A stretch of 64,000 bases of DNA from Frigidibacter sp. ROC022 (GCF_024723735.1 NZ_JANQDU010000003.1:124001-188000); one strand, 5' to 3'; numbered from the stretch's first letter, positions 42,349 through 54,276 are shown. The notes: generated by a model from the letters alone, not told the origin. A program made the numbers and translations.

Positions 42349-42855
42349 ATGCAGGTGATCGGGATTGATCCGGGGTTGCGATTCCTCGGTTGGGGGGTGA
42401 TCGCGGTGTCGGGTTCCCGGTTGAGCCATGTCGGCAACGGCGTGATTCTCTCGGGCGAGGGGACGCTGGCCGAGCGGCTCTGCCGCCTTCATGCCGGACT
42501 GACCGAGATCGTGGCGCGGTTCGCGCCGGATCAGGCGGCCGTCGAACAGACCTTCGTGAACAAGGACGGCGCCGCGACGATGAAGCTGGCCCAGGCGCGG
42601 GGGGTCGCGCTGCTGGTGCCGGCGCAGGCCGGGTTGCCGGTTGCGGAATATGCACCGAACGCGGTGAAGAAGGCGGTGGTCGGGGTCGGCCATGCCGCCA
42701 AGGCACAGATCAACCATATGGTGCGGATGCAGTTGCCGGGCGTCGAACTGGCCGGGCCGGATTCGGCGGATGCCCTGGCGGTCGCGATCTGCCACGCGCA
42801 TCATGCGGCGACCGGCGACCGCTATGCGGCGGCGCTGGCCAGGGCGCGGGCGTGA
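42349..42855 (+). CDS. ruvC: Holliday junction endonuclease RuvC
   Basis: 168-residue resolvase. The catalytic acidic residues are in [14 protein letters not shown] (Asp7), [10 protein letters not shown] (Glu), and [13 protein letters not shown] (two Asp near the C-terminus). It cuts four-way junctions delivered by RuvAB. ATG 42349 gives the correct N-terminus and follows a GAGGCGAGC stretch. Ten nt separate it from ruvA. Confidence 0.96.
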   Translation: MQVIGIDPGLRFLGWGVIAVSGSRLSHVGNGVILSGEGTLAERLCRLHAGLTEIVARFAPDQAAVEQTFVNKDGAATMKLAQARGVALLVPAQAGLPVAEYAPNAVKKAVVGVGHAAKAQINHMVRMQLPGVELAGPDSADALAVAICHAHHAATGDRYAAALARARA

Positions 42856-42865
42856 GGGGCGGGAC

Positions 42866-43537
42866 ATGATCGGACGATTGGCGGGACGGATCGAGCATCG
42901 CGGCAGCGACCATGTGCTGATCGACGTGCGCGGGGTCGGCTATGTCGTTCAGGTCTCCGAGCGGACCCTGGCCGCGCTGCCGCCGGTGGGGCAGGCGGCG
43001 GCACTCTGGACCGAGTTGCTGGTGCGCGAGGATGCGCTGACGCTGGTGGGCTTTCCGACCCTGCAGGAAAAGGAATGGCACCGGCTGCTGATGACGGTGC
43101 AGGGAGTCGGATCGAAGGCGGCGATGGCGATCCTGGGGACGCTGGGGCCGGAGGGGGTCGGCCGGGCCCTGGCGATCGGCGACTGGGCGGCGATCAAGGC
43201 GGCGCCGGGCGTCGGGCCGAAGATCGCGCAGCGGGTGGTCATGGAGCTGAAGGACAAGGCGCATGTGGTGATGGCCCTGGGCGCGGCCGCGGAGCCGGCG
43301 GCCCCGGCGCCCGACGATGCGGTGATCGAGGCCGAGCCTGCCGCACCGGCGGCCCCGCGTGCTGCTCCGGCAGCCGGTGCCCCGGCCCAGTCCGAGGCGC
43401 TGTCGGCGCTGACCAATCTTGGCTATGGTCCGTCCGAGGCGGCCTCGGCCGTGGCCCGGGCCGCGGGTGATCTGCCGGGGGCCGAGACACCGGCGCTGAT
43501 CCGGGCAGCGCTGAAACTGCTGGCACCGAAGGGATGA
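42866..43537 (+). CDS. ruvA: Holliday junction branch migration protein RuvA
   Basis: 223-residue junction-binding subunit. Domain I (residues 1-62) opens [13 protein letters not shown]; domain II has two helix-hairpin-helix motifs, [13 protein letters not shown] and [17 protein letters not shown]; a long Ala/Pro linker (about 140-175) leads to the RuvB-binding domain III with [12 protein letters not shown]. The linker is longer than in E. coli. ATG 42866. Confidence 0.96.
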   Translation: MIGRLAGRIEHRGSDHVLIDVRGVGYVVQVSERTLAALPPVGQAAALWTELLVREDALTLVGFPTLQEKEWHRLLMTVQGVGSKAAMAILGTLGPEGVGRALAIGDWAAIKAAPGVGPKIAQRVVMELKDKAHVVMALGAAAEPAAPAPDDAVIEAEPAAPAAPRAAPAAGAPAQSEALSALTNLGYGPSEAASAVARAAGDLPGAETPALIRAALKLLAPKG

Positions 43538-43586
43538 GGGTGGTTCTTGAGATGACGTCACGGCGCGACACCCGGGGAAGCGGCCG

Positions 43587-44603
43587 ATGACCCCCGATCC
43601 GACTCTGCGCCCCGAACCGCTGCCCGGCGACGACCGTGCCATGCGGCCGCAGCTTCTGGACGATTTCGTCGGTCAGGCCGAGGCACGGGCCAATCTGCGG
43701 GTCTTCATCGAGAGCGCCAAGCAGCGCGGCCAGGCGATGGACCACACGCTGTTCCACGGCCCGCCCGGGCTGGGCAAGACCACGCTGGCGCAGATCATGG
43801 CCCGCGAACTGGGGGTGAACTTCCGGATGACCTCGGGCCCGGTTCTGGCGCGGCCCGGCGACCTGGCGGCGATCCTGACCAATCTGGAAGCCCGCGACGT
43901 GCTGTTCATCGACGAGATCCACCGGCTGAACCCGGTGGTGGAAGAGGTGCTCTATCCGGCGCTGGAGGATTTCGAGCTCGACCTGGTGATTGGCGAGGGG
44001 CCTGCGGCGCGGACCGTGCGGATCGAGCTGCAGCCCTTCACCCTGGTCGGCGCCACGACGCGGCTGGGCCTGCTGACCACGCCGCTGCGCGACCGTTTCG
44101 GCATCCCGACCCGGCTGGAATTCTACACGATCCCGGAACTGACCCAGATCGTCGCGCGGGGCGCCGGGCTGCTGGGAATCGAGGCCGAGCCCGAGGGCAT
44201 TGCCGAGATCGCCCGCCGGGCCCGCGGCACGCCGCGGATCGCCGGGCGGCTTCTGCGCCGGGTGGTGGATTTCGCGCTGGTCGAGGGCGACGGGCGGCTG
44301 ACCCGGGAACTGGCGGATTCGGCGCTGACCCGGCTGGGGGTCGATCACCTGGGGCTGGACGGGGCCGACCGGCGCTATCTCTCGCTGATCGCCGAGAACT
44401 ATCAGGGTGGGCCGGTCGGGGCCGAGACCCTGTCGGCGGCGCTGTCGGAAAGCCGCGATGCGATCGAAGAGGTGATCGAGCCGTTCCTGCTGCAGCAAGG
44501 GCTGATCCAGCGCAGTCCGCGCGGCCGGTTGCTGGCGCAGAAGGCCTGGACGCATCTGGGGCTGGACGCGCCACGCCGCCAAGGGGTGCTGTTCGACGAA
44601 TAG
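43587..44603 (+). CDS. ruvB: Holliday junction ATPase RuvB
   Basis: 338-residue AAA+ motor of branch migration. Walker [13 protein letters not shown] (about residue 57), Walker [12 protein letters not shown], sensor 1 in [20 protein letters not shown] (which includes the arginine finger region), and the C-terminal winged helix containing RRQGVLF. Length and motifs are standard. It is 49 nt after ruvA, same operon. Confidence 0.97.
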   Translation: MTPDPTLRPEPLPGDDRAMRPQLLDDFVGQAEARANLRVFIESAKQRGQAMDHTLFHGPPGLGKTTLAQIMARELGVNFRMTSGPVLARPGDLAAILTNLEARDVLFIDEIHRLNPVVEEVLYPALEDFELDLVIGEGPAARTVRIELQPFTLVGATTRLGLLTTPLRDRFGIPTRLEFYTIPELTQIVARGAGLLGIEAEPEGIAEIARRARGTPRIAGRLLRRVVDFALVEGDGRLTRELADSALTRLGVDHLGLDGADRRYLSLIAENYQGGPVGAETLSAALSESRDAIEEVIEPFLLQQGLIQRSPRGRLLAQKAWTHLGLDAPRRQGVLFDE

Positions 44604-44679
44604 GGCGGGGCGTTCCGGTTGCAGCCCCGCCGCCCAGCCCCTAGCCTTGGCCACCGCTACCGCAATTTCTCGAGGCGCC

Positions 44680-45324
44680 ATGACACCGGACGAGGTCGAA
44701 GCCATGTTCACCCGCAGCGACGGGCAATTCGCCTTTGCCCGTTGGGCGCGGCCGGTCGCGCCGGTGATCTTCGGTCTTGCCGACGAGGCGATGCCGGCGG
44801 TGAAGGGGGCGCTGGAACTGGTGGCGGCGGTGGCCGGGCGCGGGCTGGCCGAGACCGATCCGGAACTGGGCGCCAATTTCCTGGTCTTCTTCCTGCAGGA
44901 CTGGGACGAGCTGCGCGGGGTGCCCGGCATCGACGATCTGCTGCCCGATCTGCCCGGACTGCTGGAGCGGCTCTCTGCGGCGGAGGCGGCCCGCTATCGC
45001 AGCTTCCGTTTCGAACCCTCGGGGGCGATCAAGGCGCATTTCAGCTTTCTGCGGCTCGATGCCGCGACCCGGGCGTTGCCGGCCGAGGCGGTCGGCCTGT
45101 CGCTGGCCCTGCAGGGGATGCTGCTGTGGTCGGACACAGCCTTCGACAGCAGCTCGCCGCTGGCCGAGTTGCCGGATGACGGCGGCACGATCCTGCGCCC
45201 CGAGATCGCCAACCTGCTGCGCGCCGCCTATGATCCGGTGCTGCCCGATACCGGCAGCGACCCTGCGCTGGCGCTGCGCCTGCAGGCCCGGGCCAGCCTG
45301 GGCGTCGGGGCGGTGCCGCAATGA
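44680..45324 (+). CDS. Conserved hypothetical protein between ruvB and ybgC
   Basis: 214-residue soluble protein, no signal peptide or membrane segment, mostly alpha-helical by composition. I recognise no domain. ATG 44680 is chosen because TTTCTCGAGGCG precedes it; an upstream ATG at 44647 would add 11 residues. Its TGA overlaps the ybgC ATG by 4 nt, so it is translationally coupled to the tol-pal thioesterase and may belong to that envelope system. Confidence 0.75.
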   Translation: MTPDEVEAMFTRSDGQFAFARWARPVAPVIFGLADEAMPAVKGALELVAAVAGRGLAETDPELGANFLVFFLQDWDELRGVPGIDDLLPDLPGLLERLSAAEAARYRSFRFEPSGAIKAHFSFLRLDAATRALPAEAVGLSLALQGMLLWSDTAFDSSSPLAELPDDGGTILRPEIANLLRAAYDPVLPDTGSDPALALRLQARASLGVGAVPQ

Positions 45325-45710
45325 GCCATCAATTCGATCTCAGGGTCTATTACGAAGACACCGACCTGGCGGGGATCGTCTATTACGCCAATTACCTGAA
45401 GTTCATCGAACGCGCCCGGACCGAGTTCATCCGCGGCCTGGGCATCGACCAGAAGGCCTTGAAGGCCGGTCAGGGGATCGTCTTCGCGGTGCGCCGGGTC
45501 GAGGCCGACTATCTGACGCCGGCCCGTTTCGACGACCGGCTTCAGGTTCGCACCGAGGTCGAGGCGGTCACCGGGGCGCGGGTGATCCTGCAGCAGGACA
45601 TCTGGCGCGAGGCGACACAGGTCTTCGGCGCCCGGGTGACGCTGGTGGCGCTGACCGCGAGCGGCCATCCGGCCCGCATTCCGGCGGAACTCCGCCTGCG
45701 GCTGGGCTGA
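45321..45710 (+). CDS. ybgC: Tol-Pal-associated acyl-CoA thioesterase YbgC
   Basis: 129-residue hot-dog-fold thioesterase. The catalytic motif is YYEDTDLAGIVYYANYLKFIERART, where the DTD-x-x-x-x-V-Y-x-x-Y-x-x-x-E pattern is typical of 4-hydroxybenzoyl-CoA/YbgC enzymes. It acts in the cytoplasm on short acyl-CoA or, in the Tol-Pal context, on phospholipid-related acyl substrates. It overlaps the preceding gene by 4 nt and precedes tolQ by 123 nt. Confidence 0.93.
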   Translation: MSHQFDLRVYYEDTDLAGIVYYANYLKFIERARTEFIRGLGIDQKALKAGQGIVFAVRRVEADYLTPARFDDRLQVRTEVEAVTGARVILQQDIWREATQVFGARVTLVALTASGHPARIPAELRLRLG

Positions 45711-45755
45711 ACCGGCGCCGGAGGGGGCACTTCTGCGGCATCTGACGCGGATGTG

Positions 45756-45785
45756 TTGGCGTTCCCCCTGCTTATGCGATAGAAT
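45756..45785 (+). promoter_or_regulatory. Candidate sigma-70 promoter before tolQ
   Basis: TTGGCG (45756-45761) and TAGAAT (45780-45785) spaced by 18 bp, ending about 48 nt before the tolQ ATG at 45834. It would allow tolQRA transcription independent of ruvCAB-ybgC. Confidence 0.4.
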
Positions 45786-45833
45786 CCGGGTTAATGAGGC
45801 CGCCTGAAGACGGCCCGGGCAGAGAGCAGGTAT

Positions 45834-46529
45834 ATGGGAACGGATGTCTTACCAGCCGCGGCGGAGATCGATTTCTCCTTCCTGGCACTTTTTCTTCGCG
45901 CCACAGTGACCGTGAAACTGGTGATGATCCTGCTGATCATCGCCTCGTTCTGGTCCTGGGCCATCATCATCACCAAGCTGATCGCCTATCGCCGGGCGCG
46001 CGGCGAGAGCGGGGTCTTCGACCGGGCCTTCTGGTCGGGCGAGCCGCTGGACGAGCTGTTCGACACGATCGGACCCGAGCCGAGCGGCGCCTCGCAGAAG
46101 ATCTTCGCCAGCGGAATGCTGGAATGGCGCCGCAGCCACAAGCAGGACGGCGGGCTGATTGCCGGGGCGCAGGCGCGGATCGACCGCTCGATGGATGTCG
46201 CGATCGCCAAGGAGGCGGAAGGGCTGAACCGCGGCCTGCCGTTCCTGGCCACGGTCGGGTCCACCGCGCCCTTCGTCGGCCTGTTCGGCACGGTCTGGGG
46301 CATCAAGCATGCCTTCGAACAGATCGCGATCAGCCAGAACACCAACCTGGCCGTGGTGGCGCCGGGCATCGCCGAGGCGCTGCTGGCGACGGGGCTCGGC
46401 CTGCTGGCGGCGATCCCGGCGGTGGTGTTCTACAACAAGCTCTCCTCGGACAGCGACCACATCGTCGGCGGTTACGAGGCCTTTGCCGACGAATTCGCCA
46501 CCATCCTCTCGCGCCAGCTGGACGCCTGA
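45834..46529 (+). CDS. tolQ: Tol-Pal system proton channel subunit TolQ
   Basis: 231-residue inner-membrane protein of the MotA/TolQ/ExbB family. Three membrane segments: about residues 16-38, then two near the C-terminal half around 139-160 and 172-195, with the conserved GSTAPFVGLFGTVWGI loop and ATGLGLLAAIPAVVFYN. With TolR it uses the proton gradient to drive TolA during outer-membrane constriction. It precedes tolR by 3 nt. Confidence 0.95.
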   Translation: MGTDVLPAAAEIDFSFLALFLRATVTVKLVMILLIIASFWSWAIIITKLIAYRRARGESGVFDRAFWSGEPLDELFDTIGPEPSGASQKIFASGMLEWRRSHKQDGGLIAGAQARIDRSMDVAIAKEAEGLNRGLPFLATVGSTAPFVGLFGTVWGIKHAFEQIAISQNTNLAVVAPGIAEALLATGLGLLAAIPAVVFYNKLSSDSDHIVGGYEAFADEFATILSRQLDA

Positions 46530-46532
46530 GCC

Positions 46533-47009
46533 ATGGCGGGTGCGGCGATGAAGGCGGGCAGCAAGCGGCGGGGCCGGGGCGGACGCCGGCGCGGCAAGAC
46601 GGCGGTGATGGGAGAGATCAACATCACCCCGATGGTGGACGTGATGCTGGTGCTGCTGATCATCTTCATGGTGGCGGCACCGCTGCTGACGGTCGGGGTT
46701 CCGGTGGAACTGCCCAAGACCGCCGCGGCGCCGCTGCCGACCGAGCAGGAGGAACCGCTGACGGTGACGCTGACCGCCGATGGCGAATTGCTGATCATGA
46801 AGACCGTGACCGACCGCGCCGAGCTGATCCCCAAGCTGCGGGCCATCGCCGCCGAGCGGGCCAATGACAAGCTGTTCCTGCGGGCCGATGGCGCGATTCC
46901 CTATGCGGATGTGATGGAGGTCATGGGCGCGCTGAATGCCGGCGGGTTCCGCAACATCGGTCTGGTGACCGATGGCGGCGGGCCGAAGCTGGACGGGCGG
47001 GACGGCTGA
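46533..47009 (+). CDS. tolR: Tol-Pal system protein TolR
   Basis: 158-residue ExbD/TolR family protein with a basic N-terminus (KRRGRGGRRRGK), one membrane helix at about residues 29-52 beginning NITPMVDVMLVLLIIFMV (containing the proton-conducting Asp), and a periplasmic domain. The NITPMVDV motif is diagnostic. ATG 46533 and the tolA start are both within 4 nt of the flanking stops, so translation is coupled. Confidence 0.95.
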   Translation: MAGAAMKAGSKRRGRGGRRRGKTAVMGEINITPMVDVMLVLLIIFMVAAPLLTVGVPVELPKTAAAPLPTEQEEPLTVTLTADGELLIMKTVTDRAELIPKLRAIAAERANDKLFLRADGAIPYADVMEVMGALNAGGFRNIGLVTDGGGPKLDGRDG

Positions 47010-47012
47010 TCC

Positions 47013-48176
47013 TTGCGCACCGGGATCTATATCTCCGGGATCGGGCATCTCGGCCTGATCGTCTGGATCCTGTTCGGCGGGCTGTTCCTGCGTTCGCATG
47101 ACGTGCCGGAACCGGCCGTGGCCGAGGTCTCGGTGATTTCCGAAGAGGAATTCGCGGCGCTGACCGCACCGGCCGAGAGCCCGACCTTCGCGGCCGAGCC
47201 CGAGGCTCCGACGCCGCCGACCCCGGACGCCAATCCCGACAAGGGCCCGGCGCCCGAGACCCTGCCCGAAAGCCCGGCCGCTCCCGAGCCGCCGCAGGCC
47301 GAGACGCCGCCCGAACCGGCGCCGGTTCCCGAAACGCCGCCCGAGCCGGCGCCGACGCCGGATGTCGCGCCAAGCCCGCCGCAACCGGCGGTGCCGGAAC
47401 CTCCGGCCCCCGATCCGGGCACCCCGGATGCCGATGCGGCGCCGGATACCTCGCCGAAGCCCAAGCCCTCGCCCCGGATCGCCGAGCCGGCCCCGGAAGC
47501 GCCGCCCGATGCGGTGATCGCCGATGCGCCCAGCCCCGAGGTGACGCCGAGCCCCGATCCGGTGGACGATCCGCCGCCGGTGGTGGAAGAGCCGAAACCC
47601 GCCGAGGCCCCGCCCGAAGCGGCGCCCGAGATCGTGACCGAGGCGGAAAAACCGACCTATGCGCCGACCACCTCGATGCGGCCGAAGACCCGGCCGGCGA
47701 GGCTGGCCGAGGCTGCCGCAGAGCCGGAGACGCCGGAGCCCGCCACCCCTGAGCCGCCGAAGCCGGACGCGGTCGAAGCGGCGCTGGCCGAGGCCCTGGG
47801 CGGCGACGACGGCGCCGGTGGCGAGGCGGATACACGCCCCGAGCTGCCCTCGGGCCCGCCGCTGACCGCGGGCGAAAAGGGCGATTTCGCCCTTGCCGTG
47901 CGCAAGTGCTGGGTCGTCGACCAAGGGTCGGAAGCGGCCAGTGTCACGGTCGACGTCGCCTTCCAACTGAACCAGGACGGGACGGTTGTAGCCAGTTCGC
48001 TGAAGATGGTCCGCGCTACGGAGGGGTCCGAGGCCGCGATCCGTGCCGCCTACGAGGCTGCCCGCCGCGCGGTGCTGCGCTGCGGTGCCACCGGCTATGA
48101 CCTGCCGCCCGAGAAATACGCCCAGTGGCGCGAAGTCGAGATTTCCTTCAACCCCGAAAAGATGCGTCTGAAATGA
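47013..48176 (+). CDS. tolA: Tol-Pal system protein TolA
   Basis: 387-residue bitopic protein: one N-terminal membrane helix (about residues 6-28), a long Pro/Glu/Ala-rich periplasmic stalk (about 35-280) and a compact C-terminal domain with FALAVRKCWVVDQ and VDVAFQLNQDGTVV. The stalk is much more Pro-rich and less Lys/Ala-rich than in enterobacteria, which is usual for alphaproteobacteria. The start is TTG 47013, 3 nt after tolR. The C-terminal domain contacts Pal and TolB. Confidence 0.9.
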   Translation: MRTGIYISGIGHLGLIVWILFGGLFLRSHDVPEPAVAEVSVISEEEFAALTAPAESPTFAAEPEAPTPPTPDANPDKGPAPETLPESPAAPEPPQAETPPEPAPVPETPPEPAPTPDVAPSPPQPAVPEPPAPDPGTPDADAAPDTSPKPKPSPRIAEPAPEAPPDAVIADAPSPEVTPSPDPVDDPPPVVEEPKPAEAPPEAAPEIVTEAEKPTYAPTTSMRPKTRPARLAEAAAEPETPEPATPEPPKPDAVEAALAEALGGDDGAGGEADTRPELPSGPPLTAGEKGDFALAVRKCWVVDQGSEAASVTVDVAFQLNQDGTVVASSLKMVRATEGSEAAIRAAYEAARRAVLRCGATGYDLPPEKYAQWREVEISFNPEKMRLK

Positions 48177-48276
48177 CAGGTCCGAACCGCAGAAACCGCC
48201 CGGCAGAACCCGGCCAGATGCAACCGGCAGCGCTTCCATACGTTGAATTTTGCTCCAAACCGGAGAATAAGAACCA

Positions 48277-49617
48277 ATGACCCTGACCCGCGTTCCCTTC
48301 GTCCGCGCCGCCGCAGTCGCGCTTGCGCTTCTTGCTCCGGCAGTTGCCGCAGAGGCGCAGAACGGCCCCCTGCGCATCGAGATCACCGAAGGCGTGATCG
48401 AGCCGCTGCCGATCGCGATCCCCGATTTCGTCGCCGAGACGCCGGCCGCCGCCGAGATGGCGCAGCAGATCGCCCGGCTGGTCGCGGCCGACCTGGTCGG
48501 CACCGGCCTGTTCCGCGAAGTGCCGAAGGATGCCTATATCTCGCGCATCACCTCCTTCGACAGCCCGGTGCAATATGCCGACTGGAAGGCGATCAACGCG
48601 ACCGGGCTGATCACCGGCGCGGTCGGACTCGGCACCGACGGGCGGCTGGTGGTCAAGTTCCGCCTGCATGACGTGTTCTCGGACACCCAGCTGGGCGAGG
48701 GGCTGCAGTTCGCCGGCACCACCAGTTCGTGGCGGCGCATGGCGCACAAGGTCGCGGATGCCGTCTACAGCCGGATCACCGGCGAGGGCGGCTATTTCGA
48801 CAGCCGGGTCGTCTTCGTTGCCGAGACCGGCCCCAAGGGCAACCGCAAGAAGCGGCTGGCGATCATGGATTACGACGGCGCCAACGTGCAGTACCTGACC
48901 GACAGTTCGGCGATCGTGCTGGCTCCGCGCTTCTCTCCGACCGGGGATCGGGTGCTCTATACCTCCTACGAATCCGGCAGCCCGCAGATCATGATGATCG
49001 ACGTGGCCTCGGTCGGGCGCCGGACGCTGCTTCCGGCGGGCGAGGGGATGAGCGTGGCGCCCTCGTTCTCGCCCGACGGCAACCGGGTGGTGTTCTCGAT
49101 CGCGCGGGGCGGCAACTCCGATCTCTACATTCTCGACATCAACAGCGGCGTGCAGACACGGCTGACGGATGCGCCCTCGATCGAGACCGCGCCGTCGTTC
49201 TCGCCCGATGGCCGATTCGTGGTGTTCGAGAGCGACCGCTCGGGCAGCCAGCAACTCTACATCATGCCGGCCAGCGGCGGCGAGGCGCGGCGGATTTCCA
49301 ACGGTGCCGGGCGCTATGGCACCCCGGTCTGGTCGCCGCGCGGAGACCTGATCGCCTTTACCAAACAGAACAAGGGCCGGTTTCACATCGGCGTGATGCG
49401 CACCGACGGGTCCGAAGAGCGGCTGCTGACGGCATCGTTCCTCGACGAGGGGCCGAGTTGGGCGCCGAACGGTCGCGTGATCATGTTTTCCCGTGAAAGT
49501 CAGGGGGAAAACGGGGCTCCGGCGCTCTATTCGGTGGATATCTCGGGACGCAATACCAAGCGGGTGCCGACCGAGACCTTCGCCTCGGACCCGGCCTGGT
49601 CGCCGTTGCTGCCCTGA
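48277..49617 (+). CDS. tolB: Tol-Pal system periplasmic protein TolB
   Basis: 446-residue periplasmic beta-propeller. Residues 1-27 are a signal peptide ending in AVAAEAQ. An N-terminal TolB_N domain (about 28-165) precedes repeated propeller blades containing [21 protein letters not shown] and [10 protein letters not shown], the classic WD40-like PD40 motifs. It binds Pal in the outer membrane. ATG 48277 lies 100 nt after tolA. Confidence 0.96.
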   Translation: MTLTRVPFVRAAAVALALLAPAVAAEAQNGPLRIEITEGVIEPLPIAIPDFVAETPAAAEMAQQIARLVAADLVGTGLFREVPKDAYISRITSFDSPVQYADWKAINATGLITGAVGLGTDGRLVVKFRLHDVFSDTQLGEGLQFAGTTSSWRRMAHKVADAVYSRITGEGGYFDSRVVFVAETGPKGNRKKRLAIMDYDGANVQYLTDSSAIVLAPRFSPTGDRVLYTSYESGSPQIMMIDVASVGRRTLLPAGEGMSVAPSFSPDGNRVVFSIARGGNSDLYILDINSGVQTRLTDAPSIETAPSFSPDGRFVVFESDRSGSQQLYIMPASGGEARRISNGAGRYGTPVWSPRGDLIAFTKQNKGRFHIGVMRTDGSEERLLTASFLDEGPSWAPNGRVIMFSRESQGENGAPALYSVDISGRNTKRVPTETFASDPAWSPLLP

Positions 49618-49705
49618 GCCAATCCGGATTTCCAGACCGCTTCGGAAGTGTTAAGGTCGGCGCAATCGAGCCAACGACAAAGAACCAAGAAATGGACGGT
49701 ATCTG

Positions 49706-50212
49706 ATGAATTCTTTCTTCAAGGCAGTGCTTCTGATCGGCGTCATGGGACTTGCCGCCTGTACCAATCCCGACCGTTACGGTGCGGGCGGGCCGGGGGG
49801 CGCCGGCGGCATCGACAGTTCGGGTCTCGGGGCCAACGACCCGGACAGCCCGGCCTATTTCCAGCAGACCATCGGCGACAAGGTGCATTTCGCTGTCGAT
49901 CAGCACACGCTCACGGCAGAGGCCCAGGCGACGCTGGCGCGGCAGGCGGAATGGCTGATCGGCCATCCTTCCTATTCGGCGCTGATCGAGGGCCATGCCG
50001 ACGAGCAGGGCACAAGGATCTACAACATCAACCTGGGTGAGCGGCGTGCCAACGCGGTGCGCGAATTCCTGATCTCGCGCGGGGTTGCGGGCAACCGGAT
50101 CACCACCATTTCCTACGGCAAGGAACGCCCGCTGGCGCTCTGTTCGCAGGAAAGCTGCTATGCGCAGAACCGTCGCGCGGTGACGGTCATCACAGCAGGC
50201 GCCGGGGTCTGA
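49706..50212 (+). CDS. pal: Peptidoglycan-associated lipoprotein Pal
   Basis: 168-residue outer-membrane lipoprotein. The signal ends in the lipobox LAAC (Cys at about residue 18), followed by a Gly-rich tether and an OmpA-like domain with LIEGHADEQGTRIYNINLGERRA, the diaminopimelate-binding core. It anchors the outer membrane to peptidoglycan and is the cargo of TolA. It is 88 nt after tolB and 7 nt before cpoB. Confidence 0.96.
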   Translation: MNSFFKAVLLIGVMGLAACTNPDRYGAGGPGGAGGIDSSGLGANDPDSPAYFQQTIGDKVHFAVDQHTLTAEAQATLARQAEWLIGHPSYSALIEGHADEQGTRIYNINLGERRANAVREFLISRGVAGNRITTISYGKERPLALCSQESCYAQNRRAVTVITAGAGV

Positions 50213-50219
50213 TCCGGCC

Positions 50220-51032
50220 ATGCTGCGCGCTGCCCTGCTGAGCCTTGCTCTTGTGCTGCCTGCGCCGGTCCTGGCGCAGTCAGCCGAGAGTCTCGCCGAC
50301 ATCCGCACCGAACTCGGCGGCCTCGGTGCCGAAATGGCCCGGTTGCGGGCCGAGCTGGTGGCCGGCAGCGGCGGCGGAAGCGGCATCGTCGCGGGAAGTG
50401 CCCTGGACCGCATGAACGCGATGGAAGAGGAACTTTCGCGGCTGACCGCCAAGACGGAGCAGCTCGAGATCCGGATCCAGAAGATCGTCGCGGATGGCAC
50501 CAACCGGATCGGCGATCTGGAATTCCGGCTTTGCGAGCTGGAGCCGAACTGCGATATCTCGACGCTGGGCACCACGCCGCCGCTCGGCGGCGAGGAGGCA
50601 GGCGCGGGGCCGGTGGTGGCTCCGCAGCCCGAAGCCGGGGCGGAACTGGCGATCGGCGAGAAATCGGACTTCGATCGGGCGAAGGAGGCCTTCGACTCCG
50701 GTAGCTTTCGCAGCGCCGCGGACCTCTTTGCATCCTTTGCCGAGACCTACCCGGGCTCGCCCCTAGGCGGCGAGGCCAGCTTCTATCGCGGCGAGGCACT
50801 GATGGCGCTTGGCGAGACATCGCGGGCGGCACGGGCCTGGCTGGAAAGCTTCCAGAATGCGCCGGCCGGCCCCCATGCGGCGGAAGCGCTGCTGAAACTG
50901 GGGCTGGCGCTGAACACCCTCGGCCAGCGGCAGGAAAGCTGCGTGACCCTGGGCGAGGTGCCGAACCGCTATCCCGGCACCGACGCGGCGAACCAGGCGG
51001 TGCAGGCGCGCACCACCATGGGCTGCGAGTGA
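50220..51032 (+). CDS. cpoB: Cell division coordinator CpoB (YbgF)
   Basis: 270-residue periplasmic protein. A signal peptide (residues 1-20, ending VLAQS) is followed by a coiled-coil trimerisation segment (about 30-90, RTELGGLGAEMARLRAEL) and a C-terminal TPR domain (about 145-270; FDRAKEAFDSGSFRSAADLF and GGEASFYRGEALMALGE). It coordinates peptidoglycan synthesis with Tol-Pal at the septum. It starts 7 nt after pal. Confidence 0.92.
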   Translation: MLRAALLSLALVLPAPVLAQSAESLADIRTELGGLGAEMARLRAELVAGSGGGSGIVAGSALDRMNAMEEELSRLTAKTEQLEIRIQKIVADGTNRIGDLEFRLCELEPNCDISTLGTTPPLGGEEAGAGPVVAPQPEAGAELAIGEKSDFDRAKEAFDSGSFRSAADLFASFAETYPGSPLGGEASFYRGEALMALGETSRAARAWLESFQNAPAGPHAAEALLKLGLALNTLGQRQESCVTLGEVPNRYPGTDAANQAVQARTTMGCE

Positions 51033-51098
51033 CGCCTTGGGAATAGCCTGACCCTCTCCGGTTTCGACAGCCTTCCCGCGCCGGGCACCCCCCTGGCG

Positions 51099-52271
51099 GT
51101 GGCGGTATCGGGCGGCAGCGACTCGCTGGCCCTGCTGCATCTGCTGGCCGACCGCGGTCCAGAGCGTCTGCTGGCGCTGACCGTCGATCATCGTCTTCGC
51201 CCGGAAGCCGCCGAAGAGGCCGTGACGGTGGGGCGCATCGCGGCAGGTTTGGGCGTGGCGCATCGGGTGCTGCGGTGGGAAGGCTGGGACGGCAGCGGCA
51301 ACACCCAGGACCAGGCGCGCCGGGCCCGCTATCGGCTGCTGGCCGAAGCCTGCGCAGAGGCCGGGATCGCCGATGTCGCGTTGGGCCATACCCGTGACGA
51401 CAATGTCGAGACCTTCTTTCTGGGCCTGACCCGCGGGGCGGGGCTCGACGGGCTGTCGGGGATGCGGCACAGGTTCACGCGGGACGGGGTGACTTTCCAT
51501 CGGCCCTTGCTCGACACCGGCCGGGCGGCGCTACGGGACGAGTTGGTCCGGCGGGGTGTGACCTGGGCGGATGACCCTTCGAACGACGACCCGGGCTACG
51601 AGCGGGTGCGCATCCGGCAGGCGCTGGCCGGGCTGGACCTCGACCCGGCGACCGTGGCGCGGTCGATCGGGAATCTCCACGCCACCCGCCGCGACCTGGG
51701 CATCGAACTGCTGGAGCGGCTTTGCGGGGCCTATTGGCTGGACCACGGCGACCTCGTCATCGACCGCGACCGGTTCGAGGCTCTCAGCCCCGAGTTCCGC
51801 CGCCGCACCCTGGCCGCCGCGCTGCGCTATATCTCGGGCAGCGACTACCCGCCGCGCGGCGCCGATCTGATGCGGCTGGTGACGCGGGACTGGCGGCAGG
51901 GCGCCGCGACGCTGCACGGCTGCATCCTGTTCCCCGGCCCCGACGGGCTGCGGATCAGCCGCGAGTATTCGGCGGTCCGCGATCTGACCTGCGCCTCGAC
52001 CGAGATCTGGGACAATCGCTGGCGCTTCACCGGCAGCCACCGGCCCGGTCGCATCCTGCGCGCGCTCGGCCCCGACGGGCTGGCGCAGGTGCGCGACCGG
52101 ACCCCGTCCAGCCAGCCGCATCACGCGGTGCTGGCCTCGCCCTCGGCCTGGCACGGTGAGCGGCTTGTTGCCGCACCGATGGTCTCGGGGCGGCTGGATG
52201 AGCCCGAAAATCTGCAATTGACGCCGCGGGAAGACATTTTCCGCTTCGAAGCGGCCATATTATCGCATTGA
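51099..52271 (+). CDS. tilS: tRNA(Ile)-lysidine synthase TilS (start uncertain)
   Basis: At least 390 residues. It modifies the C34 wobble base of the AUA-reading tRNA-Ile. The PP-loop SGGSDSLALL lies at the very N-terminus, followed by the HRLRPEA and HTRDDNVETFFLGLTRG motifs typical of TilS. With GTG 51099 the protein would begin only two residues before SGG, which is too short. The frame is open back to 51033 and contains no ATG, GTG or TTG there; CTG 51048 would give an N-terminus of normal length. The upstream in-frame stop is the cpoB stop itself. I annotate from 51099 and flag the start. Confidence 0.85.
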   Translation: MAVSGGSDSLALLHLLADRGPERLLALTVDHRLRPEAAEEAVTVGRIAAGLGVAHRVLRWEGWDGSGNTQDQARRARYRLLAEACAEAGIADVALGHTRDDNVETFFLGLTRGAGLDGLSGMRHRFTRDGVTFHRPLLDTGRAALRDELVRRGVTWADDPSNDDPGYERVRIRQALAGLDLDPATVARSIGNLHATRRDLGIELLERLCGAYWLDHGDLVIDRDRFEALSPEFRRRTLAAALRYISGSDYPPRGADLMRLVTRDWRQGAATLHGCILFPGPDGLRISREYSAVRDLTCASTEIWDNRWRFTGSHRPGRILRALGPDGLAQVRDRTPSSQPHHAVLASPSAWHGERLVAAPMVSGRLDEPENLQLTPREDIFRFEAAILSH

Positions 52272-52339
52272 ACACGGGCGTCTGATCCCTATGTTATGCT
52301 ACAATCGGCAAACGCATCCGCCGCGGTTGGGAGAATGAC

Positions 52340-54253
<1,914 letters not shown>

Positions 54254-54276
54254 ACCGGGTCGGAGCCACAGGAACG

